Source: Cohnella thermotolerans DSM 17683
GTDB taxonomy: Bacteria; Bacillota; Bacilli; Paenibacillales; Paenibacillaceae
DNA: 39,582 nucleotides
Reading direction: 5' to 3'
NCBI RefSeq assembly: GCF_000429825.1
Contig: NZ_AUCP01000061.1
Coordinates: forward strand, 1-39,582
Shown here piece by piece: positions 32,521 through 39,582 of this stretch. Within the stretch, counting starts at the first letter, position 1; every line of letters starts with the position of its first letter. The notes beneath the pieces are model-generated. The model was not told the DNA's origin. It made no database searches and was given only the letters and a program-made list of their open reading frames with translations. The translations under genes and the position numbers were made by a program.

Positions 32521-32556
32521 GAAAAAGCTGCCTTTCGAGACGCCACGGGGCGGCTT
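32521..32556 (-). terminator. Intrinsic terminator of the binding-protein gene
   Basis: On the minus strand AAGCCGCC and GGCAGCTT pair with one mismatch (32549-32556, 32525-32532) and are followed by TTTCC. Confidence 0.6.
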
Positions 32557-32572
32557 CCCTTATCTGGTTGGC

Positions 32573-34141
32573 TTACGATTGTCGGCCGGCAAGGTAAGCG
32601 TCCACTTGTTTTTGCGTTTCGGCCAAAATTTTGTCCAGACCGTTCTTCTTCTGCTTCTCGATATAGTCCGCCACCGCTTGATCGGGGTCCTTGACGTTGC
32701 CGAATTCAATCGGTTTGCTCAGCTCGTCGGACGTCTGATCGCGCTTGGCCAGCTCGTTCTTCATCGTGTCTTCGGCGATGAACAGGCCGTCGATCGGAGA
32801 GTTCACGTTCTCCGGCTGACTGGCGAACTCGGCTTCCTTCTCCCAGAAGCCCGCCGGGTAGGTCGAGGTCGGACGCATGAATTGCGGCTTCCAGAACGCC
32901 CACTGTCCGCCCCACTCCATGTAGTTGCTCGTCGTCGTGTTCATGCCGTCCGGATAGACGGCCGTATCGCCGTCAAGCTTGTACGTCTTGCCTTCGATCC
33001 CGTATTGGACCAGGTCGTACAGCTTCCGATCCGTCTCGATCATGTCGAGGAAGCGGAGCACGCGATCCGGGTGCTTGGAGTTGCGGTTGATCGCGACGAC
33101 GTTCGCGAGCGGCGTCCGGTTCACCTGCTTCTTGTCCGGATACAGCTCCGAAGCCTGCTGCTTGAAGGAAGGGTCCGAGAAGCCCGGGTCGGCGTTGACC
33201 CATTCGTGGGACGTCAGCGTGAAGAGGGTTCTGCCGTTGCGCCATTCGGCCGCGCCGTCGGTCTTGTCGATCATGGCGTCGCGGTTGATCAGCTTCTCGT
33301 CGTACCACATCTTCGCCTTCTCCGCCGTCTCCTTGTAGAACGGCTGCTGCTCGACCGGCTGAATCGTAATCTTCGGATCGTTCAGATAGAAGCCGAGGCC
33401 GTGGAAGTTCAGGTCGACCCATTCGTCGCGGATCATGTAGATCGGCAGCGGTCCGGTGCGGTTGATCTTCTCGTTCGGATACGCCTTCTGCAGCTGGCGC
33501 AGCAGGTTGTCGACGTCGTCGATCGTTCGGACCGAATCCGGCGCGACCGTGATGCCGGCCTTGTCGGCCAGATCGGAGCGCCAGGTCGCGAACTGGCGCT
33601 GGTTCATCTTCATCGTCCAGGGCAGGCCGACGATCTGTCCGTTCACGGTCGCCGCGGACAGCGTCCCCTGCTCCTGGTATTTCTTGTACAGGCTCGGCGC
33701 GTATTGCGGCAGCAGGTCGTTCAGCGCCATGTAGGAGCCCTTCGCCGCCATCTGCTTGTACGAGAGCCAGTCGCCGTCGAAATTCATGTCCCAATTGTCG
33801 CCCGAGGCGGCCATGACGAGCATCTTGTCTTTGAAATCGTTAAACGGAATGAAGTTGATGTCGAACTTGACGTTCAGCCCCTTCGACTTCACGTAGTCGC
33901 TGATCGCGGACCACACCTCGTCCGTCGCCGCCTTCTTGTCGCCGCCGAAGTAGAATTTGAGCGTGACCTCCTCCTCCGGCTTGCCGGCGTCGGCCGGCGC
34001 GGAGCCCGGCGAGGACGCGGGCGGACTGGCCGAGGCGCTGCCGCCGCCGTTGCTGCCGCCATCGCTGCACGCCGCCAGCAGCGCGCCGGCCATCATGACG
34101 GCAGCCAGCGGCAGGGCCGGCCTGAATACTCTCTTCTGCAT
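32573..34141 (-). CDS. Oligosaccharide ABC transporter, solute-binding lipoprotein (LipO type)
   Basis: Lipid-anchored protein of 522 residues. Lipobox LLAAC follows a hydrophobic signal core; then comes a long Ser/Pro/Ala-rich linker. The mature domain starts VTLKFYFGGDKKAATDEVW, and the C-terminus (from about 420) fits the DUF3502-type tail of LipO/YtcQ binders. These proteins bind oligosaccharides for LplBC-type permeases. Start at ATG 34141 behind GGGGAGAGG. It is the last gene of the operon after the two permeases, so the binding protein is distal. The substrate is unknown; plant or bacterial polysaccharide fragments are typical of the family. Confidence 0.9.
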   Translation of the reverse strand: MQKRVFRPALPLAAVMMAGALLAACSDGGSNGGGSASASPPASSPGSAPADAGKPEEEVTLKFYFGGDKKAATDEVWSAISDYVKSKGLNVKFDINFIPFNDFKDKMLVMAASGDNWDMNFDGDWLSYKQMAAKGSYMALNDLLPQYAPSLYKKYQEQGTLSAATVNGQIVGLPWTMKMNQRQFATWRSDLADKAGITVAPDSVRTIDDVDNLLRQLQKAYPNEKINRTGPLPIYMIRDEWVDLNFHGLGFYLNDPKITIQPVEQQPFYKETAEKAKMWYDEKLINRDAMIDKTDGAAEWRNGRTLFTLTSHEWVNADPGFSDPSFKQQASELYPDKKQVNRTPLANVVAINRNSKHPDRVLRFLDMIETDRKLYDLVQYGIEGKTYKLDGDTAVYPDGMNTTTSNYMEWGGQWAFWKPQFMRPTSTYPAGFWEKEAEFASQPENVNSPIDGLFIAEDTMKNELAKRDQTSDELSKPIEFGNVKDPDQAVADYIEKQKKNGLDKILAETQKQVDAYLAGRQS

Positions 34142-34209
34142 CTGAACCTCTCCCCTGAATAGGATTGTATACTATACAGCCCTAGCTGGCTGATATAGCC
34201 GTCCATCGG

Positions 34210-35097
34210 TCATCCTTTGACCGCGCCTACCATAAGTCCCTTGACGAAATAGCGCTGCACGAACGGGTACAGGAAGACGATCGGTCCGATCGTGATGACG
34301 GTGAGCGCCATCTTGATCGATTCGGACGGAATCGCCGGCGCGATCCGCTGCATGGCCGCCGCGTTGCCGGAGCTCTTGAGGAACTCGACGTTCGAGATAA
34401 GCGCCCGCAGCAGCAGCTGCAGCGGCTGAAGCTCCGACTTGTCGATGAACATCAGCCCAAGGAACCAATCGTTCCAGTAGCCCAGGGCGACGAACAGGCC
34501 GACGGTGGCCAGCACGGGGACGGAGAGCGGCGCGATCAGCCGGAAGAAAATCCGGTATTCGCTGGCGCCGTCGATCTTGGCCGACTCGTACAGATCTTCC
34601 GGAATCGACTGCATGAAGTTCCGGATGAGGAACATGTTGAAGGCGTTGGCGAGCGGCGGCAGAATCATCGCCCACAGCGTATCCTTCAGATCGAGATAGC
34701 GGACGCAGATGATGTACCAGGGAACGAGCCCCCCGCTGAACAGCATCGTAATGATGACGTAGATCGAGAGAATGTTCCGGTATTTGAACGACCGCCGGCC
34801 CATGACGTAACCGCCCATGCCGTTCACGACGACCGACAGCGCCGTGCCGATGCTCGTAACGAGAATGCTGACGCCGTAAGCGTCGAGAATGCGGTTGGAG
34901 CCGAGAAGCAGAATTTTGTAGGAATCCAGCGTGACATGCCTCGGAATTAGCGAGTAACCGTTGTTGACGATATCCTTCTCCGTGCTGAGAGAGCCCGAGA
35001 TGACCATCAGGAAGGGGAAGAGGCACGCCAGACTGAAGAGCGTCACGAGAATGACGAGGATCGTCTGCGTCCAGGAAAATCGGCGTTGAAGCGGCAC
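34210..35097 (-). CDS. Oligosaccharide ABC permease, LplC/YtcP type
   Basis: Membrane protein of 295 residues with about six spans. The EAA loop is ESAKIDGASEYRIFFRLIAP and the end is FVKGLMVGAVKG. The N-terminal periplasmic loop ISGSLSTEKDIVNNGYSLIPR is characteristic of LplC/YtcP. It pairs with the LplB-type permease 25 bases upstream. The binding protein follows after 68 bases. Confidence 0.93.
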   Translation of the reverse strand: MPLQRRFSWTQTILVILVTLFSLACLFPFLMVISGSLSTEKDIVNNGYSLIPRHVTLDSYKILLLGSNRILDAYGVSILVTSIGTALSVVVNGMGGYVMGRRSFKYRNILSIYVIITMLFSGGLVPWYIICVRYLDLKDTLWAMILPPLANAFNMFLIRNFMQSIPEDLYESAKIDGASEYRIFFRLIAPLSVPVLATVGLFVALGYWNDWFLGLMFIDKSELQPLQLLLRALISNVEFLKSSGNAAAMQRIAPAIPSESIKMALTVITIGPIVFLYPFVQRYFVKGLMVGAVKG

Positions 35098-35122
35098 CGG
35101 AAGGGCCTCCTTTCGAGCGTCG

Positions 35123-36049
35123 TTAGAAGATGGCGGAATCCCGGTCGACCCGGCGGGCGGCGTAGTTGCTGGCCAGCACGAGCGCGAAGGCGATGACCGA
35201 CTGCAGGAAGCCTGCCGCCGACGCCATGCCGATATCGCCCGACTTGCGGAGACTCCGGTACACCAGCGTGTCGATGACGTCCGTCGTCGGGAACAGCAGC
35301 GTCGCGTCGCCGACCATCGCGTAGAACATGCCGAAGTCGGCGTTCATGATGCGTCCGACGGCCAGCAGCGTTAGAATGATAATCGTCGGCCGCAGCATCG
35401 GGATGCTGATGTAGCGAATCTGCTGCCACCGGGAAGCGCCGTCGATGGAGGCCGCCTCGTAGTACGAGCCTTCGATGGAGGTCAGCGCCGCCAGATAGAT
35501 GATCGTGCCGTAGCCGGTCGTCTTCCAGCGCAGCGCGATCGTCAGAATGATCGGCCACCAGCTCGCCTTGCTGTAGAAGTCGACCGGCTGCATGCCCAGC
35601 CACTCCAGGAAGCGGTTGATCGCTCCGTTCTCGTAGCTCAGCAGGTTGTAGGCGAACACGCCGACGACGATCCAGGAGATGAAGAACGGCAGGAAGGTGA
35701 GCGACTGGGTGATTCGCTTGAAAACCTTGTTCCTCAGTTCGTTCAGCACAAGCGCGAAGCCGACCTCGAAGACAAGACCCGCGGCGATGAACAGGGCGTT
35801 CAGCAGCACCGTGTTCCGAATGGCGCGGTAAGCGGCGTCCGAGGACAGCAGGTAGTCGAAGTTGTCGAACAGCGGATGCATCCAGTCGCTGCCGAAGATC
35901 CCTTTGCTGAAGTCGAAGTTCTTGAACGGAATGACCAGGCCCGACAGCGGCAAATAGTTGAACAGAAAGAGCAGAACCGCGACGGGCAAAAACATGACGA
36001 GCAGCTGGCGATTGCGGACAAGCTCGCGGATCACTCCGTTTCGGATCAT
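35123..36049 (-). CDS. Oligosaccharide ABC permease, LplB/YteP type
   Basis: Membrane protein of 308 residues, first gene of the importer operon. The N-terminal RQLLVMFLPVAVLLFLFNYLP span and PLSGLVIPFKNF are LplB/YteP hallmarks, and the EAA loop is EAASIDGASRWQQIRYISIP. Start at ATG 36049, nine bases after AAAGGG. An ATPase is expected elsewhere (MsmX type). The related sensor kinase at 37460 is broken, which may leave this operon without its regulator. Confidence 0.93.
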   Translation of the reverse strand: MIRNGVIRELVRNRQLLVMFLPVAVLLFLFNYLPLSGLVIPFKNFDFSKGIFGSDWMHPLFDNFDYLLSSDAAYRAIRNTVLLNALFIAAGLVFEVGFALVLNELRNKVFKRITQSLTFLPFFISWIVVGVFAYNLLSYENGAINRFLEWLGMQPVDFYSKASWWPIILTIALRWKTTGYGTIIYLAALTSIEGSYYEAASIDGASRWQQIRYISIPMLRPTIIILTLLAVGRIMNADFGMFYAMVGDATLLFPTTDVIDTLVYRSLRKSGDIGMASAAGFLQSVIAFALVLASNYAARRVDRDSAIF

Positions 36050-36066
36050 AAGCGATTACCCTTTCT

Positions 36067-36091
36067 CTTATCGTGATACCTTCATGATAAG
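36067..36091. repeat. Inverted repeat before the LplB-type operon
   Basis: CTTATC (36067-36072) and GATAAG (36086-36091) flank a 13-base centre with partial symmetry, 18 bases before the permease start on the minus strand. It may be an operator or a leader hairpin; the function is not shown. Confidence 0.35.
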
Positions 36092-36241
36092 GAGAGGCGG
36101 GCGGCGATTCTATGAGCCATTCTTATCCTTTGCAGGGGGGTCTTGGCTTTCCGCAGGCGGCACTCCGTTTCTTGTACCAACTCACCTTCGGATGACTATA
36201 TGAAGATTTTTTCAGTACTTCTAATCCTATCCTGACTTCAC

Positions 36242-36247
36242 TATAAT
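36242..36247 (+). promoter_or_regulatory. -10 box of the aldo/keto reductase gene
   Basis: A perfect TATAAT lies 61 bases before the start. The -35 region (TTCTAA at 36219-36224) is weak. Confidence 0.45.
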
Positions 36248-36308
36248 GAAAGTGTCGTTTGACGGAATCCATCCATATCCGAACCTGCAAGGAGGTTGCG
36301 AACGAATC

Positions 36309-37289
36309 ATGGAATACGGGTATTTGGGCAAAAGCGGACTTCGGGTCAGCCGGCTCTGTCTGGGCACGATGAACTTCGGCACGGAGACGGAGGAGAAGGA
36401 CGCGTTCCGAATTATGGACGCCGCCCTGGACGCGGGCATCAACTTTTTCGATACGGCCAACGTTTACGGGGGCCCCAATGCGGGACGGACGGAGGAAATT
36501 ATCGGCCGCTGGTTCGCGCAGGGAGGCGGACGGCGCGAGAAGGTCGTGCTGGCTACTAAAGTATTCGGCGATATGCGGGACGCTGCGGACGGCCCGAACG
36601 CCGCGCGCGGATTGTCGGCGTACAAGATCCGCCGCCATCTGGAGGCGTCGCTGAAGCGGCTGCAGACCGACCATATCGAGCTGTACCAGATGCACCACGT
36701 CGACCGCAACGTATCGTGGGACGAGCTGTGGGAAGCGTTTCGGGTGGCGGCCTATCAAGGCAAGATCGGCTATGTCGGGGCGAGCAACTTCGCCGGACGC
36801 GATCTGGTCAAAGCCCAATACGAGGCCAAATCGCGCGGCCTGCTCGGACTCGTATCCGAGCAGCACAAGTACAGCTTGCTCTGCCGTCTGCCGGAGCTTG
36901 AGGTTCTGCCGGCCGCTCGGGAGCACGGCATCGGCGTCATCGCCTGGAGCCCGCTGGACGGCGGCTTGCTGAGCGGCCATGCGCTGCACCCGGAAGCCGG
37001 CTCCCGCCGTGCCTCCCGCAATCCGGAACGGGTGGAGAAGCACCGCAAGCAGTTGGAAGCGTTCGAAGGGCTGTGCAAGGAGCTCGGCGAATCCGAAGCC
37101 AACGTCGCGCTCGCCTGGACGCTGGCGCATCCCGCGATCACGGCTCCGATCATCGGCCCCCGCACGCTGGAGCAGTTCCAGAACTCGCTGCGCGTCGTCG
37201 ACATCAAGCTGGGCGAGCCGACGCTGCGGCGGCTCGATGAGATTTTCCCGGGACCGGGCGGAGAAGCGCCCCAGGCTTACGCCTGGTAA
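36309..37289 (+). CDS. Aldo/keto reductase
   Basis: NADPH-dependent oxidoreductase of 326 residues with a TIM-barrel fold. The catalytic tetrad is visible as Asp and Tyr in FFDTANVYGGP, Lys in VVLATKVFG and His in LYQMHHVD. Cofactor contacts are YVGASNFAGRDL and, near the end, APIIGPRTLEQ. The layout fits the YhdN/IolS-like (AKR11/12) group. I start at ATG 36309, about 12 bases after AAGGAGG; the longer frame from 36246 overlaps the -10 box. The substrate is unknown. It is convergent with the broken kinase. Confidence 0.92.
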   Translation: MEYGYLGKSGLRVSRLCLGTMNFGTETEEKDAFRIMDAALDAGINFFDTANVYGGPNAGRTEEIIGRWFAQGGGRREKVVLATKVFGDMRDAADGPNAARGLSAYKIRRHLEASLKRLQTDHIELYQMHHVDRNVSWDELWEAFRVAAYQGKIGYVGASNFAGRDLVKAQYEAKSRGLLGLVSEQHKYSLLCRLPELEVLPAAREHGIGVIAWSPLDGGLLSGHALHPEAGSRRASRNPERVEKHRKQLEAFEGLCKELGESEANVALAWTLAHPAITAPIIGPRTLEQFQNSLRVVDIKLGEPTLRRLDEIFPGPGGEAPQAYAW

Positions 37290-37446
37290 ACCGATCCCGC
37301 GCCCGGCCTGCGTTTCGCCATCGTTATTCCATTTTCGAATCCGTCCCCGACGAAACGGACAGCTTTCGCCGGCTTCAAAGCAGGCATCGTCCCCATTCCC
37401 GGCACCGATCGGGCCGATCGGCCGTCGCCGGTTGGCCCGTCGGAAA

Positions 37447-37473
37447 CGCAAAAGCGCCCCTAGCCGGGGCGCT
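37447..37473 (-). terminator. Terminator of the broken kinase gene
   Basis: AGCGCCCC (37453-37460) and GGGGCGCT (37466-37473) pair perfectly, with the stop codon in the loop; on the minus strand TTTTGCGTTT follows. Confidence 0.8.
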
Positions 37474-38670
37474 CCGTCTTGTCGTCCGGAAGCAGCGGAT
37501 GCAGCAGCGTAATTCGGGTGCCGAGGCCGGGGCCCGTCTCGATCCGCAGCCGATGCCGCTCGCCGAAATAGAGCTTCAGGCGGTTGTTCACATTCCGGAG
37601 TCCGACGCCCTTCGAGCCGGCCGGCCCGACTTGCGCGTCGTCGGCGTCCAGGTTCAGCCTGGCCAGCGCCTCCGGCGGAATGCCGCTGCCGTTGTCGATA
37701 ATGTCGATGATCATGTCGCTGCCTTCCTTGCGGGCGGTCAACAAAATTTTGCCGTCCTCGAAGTTGTCGCGGATGCTGTGCTGAATAGCGTTCTCCACAA
37801 GCGGCTGAAGCAACAGCCGGAGGAAGGGAGCGTCCTTGAGCTCGTCGTCCAGCGAGTACAGAATCCGGATCGGCTTGCCCAGGCGCGCTTGCTCGATGCG
37901 AACGTAGGCTTTGACCTGCTCGATCTCGCGGCCGAGCGTCGTGATCTCCTTGCCCTGGTTCAAGCTCAGCCGCAGCAGGTTGCCGAGCGCCGCCACCATC
38001 TCGGCAATCTCGCTGCTGCCCAGGTTCTCGGCCTTCCAGCGAATCGAATCCAGCGTATTGTACAGGAAGTGGGGATTGATCTGATGGCTGAGCACCTGGA
38101 ACTCCAGCTCCTTTTTCCGCCGTTCCGCCCGCGACGTCTCGGCAATCAGTTCCTCGACGCGATGAATCAGGCTGTTGAAGCCCCGGTACAGCCACCCGAC
38201 CTCGTCCTGGCGGGCCGACAGCGGAATCTGCCGCCTGAAGCTGCCCGGCTCGGCCTTGCGCATAAGGCGAACCAGCCGTGCGATCGGCTGCGTGAAGTAG
38301 ACGGTAATATAGAGCGCCACGCCGACGCAGCAGACCAGATAGGCGATCAGCGACCAGACGAATACGCGGTTGACCTCCTCGGTTGTTCCCGTCAAATTGT
38401 CGAGCGGCGTCAGACTGACAATCGTCCACGGCTGGCTGGTCATCCCGACGTAGCTGGCCAAATACTTGCCGCCTTCCAGCGTAATCGTCAGCGACCCCTC
38501 GTTGCCCGAACGGAAATGCCGGATGAACCGGTCCGAGGGAAATTCGAGGCCGGTCCAGCGGTTCTCCGTCGAATCGTACAGCACTTGCCCGGTATTCTCC
38601 ATCAGAATGAGCCGCTGCTCGATCATCTCGCCGCTCGGCGCAGAATCTCTCCGAGCTCCGATGTGTTGAT
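37460..38670 (-). pseudogene. YesM-type sensor histidine kinase, 5' end lost
   Basis: The remaining 3' part encodes the end of a Cache sensor domain (LILMENTGQVLYDSTENRW), one membrane span (WSLIAYLVCCVGVALYITVY), HAMP, His_kinase (LSHQINPHFLYNTLDSIRW with the phospho-acceptor His), N-box LVENAIQHS and HATPase (DIIDNGSGIP, GVGLRNVNNRLKLYFG). The first membrane span and most of the sensor are missing and replaced by recombinase sequence. The frame +1 segment INTSELGEILR (about 38640-38670) looks like native sensor sequence, so a base seems to be missing near 38634-38640. The kinase module is intact but it has no sensor and no adjacent response regulator. It probably once controlled the LplBC-type importer. 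Confidence 0.8.
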
Positions 38671-39350
38671 TGGCTTGAGGTTGTGAACACGAAGCGATGT
38701 CATTCCCAGGCGAAAGAAACTGCTGCCGCTTTAACTCGTCAAGCGCCCCAACCGCTGTAATCTGCACTTCATTCCCGTCGTAACGGATAATGATTTCATC
38801 AACCAGTGTCTCTACAATATGTCGCTTCTCCTCAAGGGTAAGCTCGTCGCCGGCGCTCTCGATAAAGTTTCGGACAGCCTTGGAGACCTCGGCAATCCGA
38901 TTGGCCGATATTTCCTTCTCCGCTTGTTCTGACAACTGCTTTTCGTACCCGGCAAGCTCTTGCTCCAACGACTTTAGTCCGGCATTAATCTTTTGCATTT
39001 CGGTAAGCATCTCCTGCTCATCAATGACCTCCCGCTTGAACATGATTTTGATTTTTTCCTTTTCCTTCTCCTTCTGCTCCAGCTGACGTTTGATGTGGTC
39101 CGCGGCGGATTGAAGTTCCAGGTTAATCTCATTCGATTTGCTTTGCAGCCGCTCCATATAATCATCGGGATTAGACAATGTCTCCAAAATGAGCTGCCAG
39201 ACGTAATGATCCAACATATCGGCGCGCAACGTTTGAGTTGGGCACTTCTCAACTCCTTCACCATACTTCTTTGGGAAGAGGTTTGGACATCTGTAGCAGG
39301 TGTAACGGATCTTTTCTCCCGTTTCTTTATTTACCCGGCCTGTATAAGTA
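38671..39350 (-). pseudogene. Large serine recombinase, C-terminal half
   Basis: This fragment is fused in frame to the kinase remnant and cut by the IS at 39351. It begins inside the zinc ribbon (TYTGRVNKETGEKIRYTCYRC ends with two ligand-type Cys, and a third Cys follows in VEKCPTQT). Next come LRADMLDHYVWQLI and a long Lys/Glu-rich coiled coil (about 65 residues) with the family phrase VIDEQEMLTEMQKINAGLKS. It ends with LEEKRHIVETLVDEIIIRYD. These are the DNA-binding and coiled-coil parts of integrases used by phages and integrative elements. The catalytic serine domain is absent from the window. The exact recombinase-kinase border is uncertain within about 50 bases. Confidence 0.8.
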
Positions 39351-39582
39351 GGGCTTGCTGAACAAGATCAATTTAAGCTGCTCCCAACGCATGAGCCTAG
39401 ACCGTGATTTTCTTTGCGGTTTTCATGCAAAAAATCGGACGGAACGCAATGAATCTGAAAAAAGAGAAAAAAAGAACCCGCAGTCGCCGTTCCAGGTTCA
39501 TAACCAGAAACTGGATAGCGATGACAGTTAAACTTGTATGAGCACCGCGGGAGCAAATTCGGCCCAAACCCAACTTGCGTTT
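39351..39582 (-). mobile_element. Partial IS5-family insertion sequence, 3' end
   Basis: It begins with the 13-base terminal repeat GGGCTTGCTGAAC (39351-39363), the inverse of that at 219-231, and runs off the right edge. It has the same orientation as the left copy: transposase on the minus strand. It interrupts the serine recombinase within its zinc ribbon. Confidence 0.75.
39397..39582 (-). CDS. IS5-family transposase, C-terminal fragment
   Basis: An open frame enters from the right edge and ends at TAG 39399-39397, giving 61 codons. The segments RKLGLGRICSRGAHTS and LTVIAIQFLVMNLERRLRVL match the usual C-terminus of the transposase whose N-terminus is at 1-110 (a YGLGxIxxRxxxTSxxxIxLxFLVMNLxxxLR pattern from memory). 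The following FFSFFRFIAF tail is Phe-rich. It is partial and lacks the catalytic residues. Confidence 0.7.
   Translation of the reverse strand, partial: KRKLGLGRICSRGAHTSLTVIAIQFLVMNLERRLRVLFFSFFRFIAFRPIFCMKTAKKITV

Noticed and set aside
32423..34162. 579-codon antisense frame over the LipO-type gene
   Set aside because: It is Arg/Val/Leu-rich shadow sequence; the minus strand encodes a complete lipoprotein.
36123..38690. 855-codon minus-strand frame over the reductase and kinase remnant
   Set aside because: It is out of frame with the kinase on the same strand and antisense to the reductase, and shows no domain.
39420..39536. Short plus-strand basic peptide at the right end
   Set aside because: It is antisense to the transposase fragment and lacks a ribosome site.
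39368..39556. 62-codon minus-strand frame at the right end
   Set aside because: It overlaps the transposase C-terminus in another frame and has no ribosome site.

Overview
The window looks like one draft contig from a GC-rich, spore-forming Paenibacillaceae bacterium (Paenibacillus/Cohnella type). Evidence for this is the strong AGGAGG ribosome sites, the YesMN-type two-component pair beside a sugar ABC transporter, LplBC-type permeases, a bacilliredoxin, a KinB-like sporulation kinase and a DUF3905 protein. I saw no rRNA, tRNA, CRISPR array or phage structural genes. Both ends lie inside copies of the same IS5-type insertion sequence: the first 231 bp carry the start of its transposase and the last 232 bp carry the end. 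The contig therefore probably stops where the assembler met a repeat.

Layout. 1-523: IS end, a membrane-protein tail cut by the IS, and a 49-residue membrane peptide. 571-7183: histidine kinase and AraC-type response regulator (minus strand), divergent from a three-gene sugar ABC importer with a perfect cre (CcpA) box. 7286-9330: folE, a yneF-like gene and an HD-GYP phosphodiesterase. 9423-13529: a siderophore-binding lipoprotein divergent from two FecCD permeases and an ATPase, with Fur boxes on two textbook sigma-A promoters. 13556-16554: an operon of a DUF402 phosphatase-like gene, lepB, queG and ogt. 16718-18161: a GNAT acetyltransferase and sodA. 18271-23453: mutY with an AraC regulator, a lipoprotein cytochrome c, acpS, nadE, a bacilliredoxin and DUF3905. 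23478-25323: a small 41-residue gene and a KinB-like kinase. 25537-27449: a BaiN/YhiN flavoprotein, a dead permease tail and an unknown protein. 27623-31846: xylB and xylA, divergent from xylR. 31964-36049: fucU and an LplBC-type oligosaccharide importer. 36309-37289: an aldo/keto reductase.

The right end (37460-39582) is the most unusual part. A YesM-type sensor kinase has lost its N-terminal half to the C-terminal half of a large serine recombinase, and that recombinase is itself cut by the IS. The three layers record successive insertions: kinase, then integrative element, then IS. A continuous reading frame runs from recombinase into kinase. The kinase also appears to carry a one-base frameshift near its present 5' end.

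Functionally the window combines sugar uptake and catabolism (two ABC importers, xylose isomerase and xylulokinase, fucose mutarotase) under CcpA and XylR with iron uptake under Fur. The rest is housekeeping: NAD, folate and ACP cofactor synthesis, queuosine, secretion, DNA repair and oxidative-stress defence.
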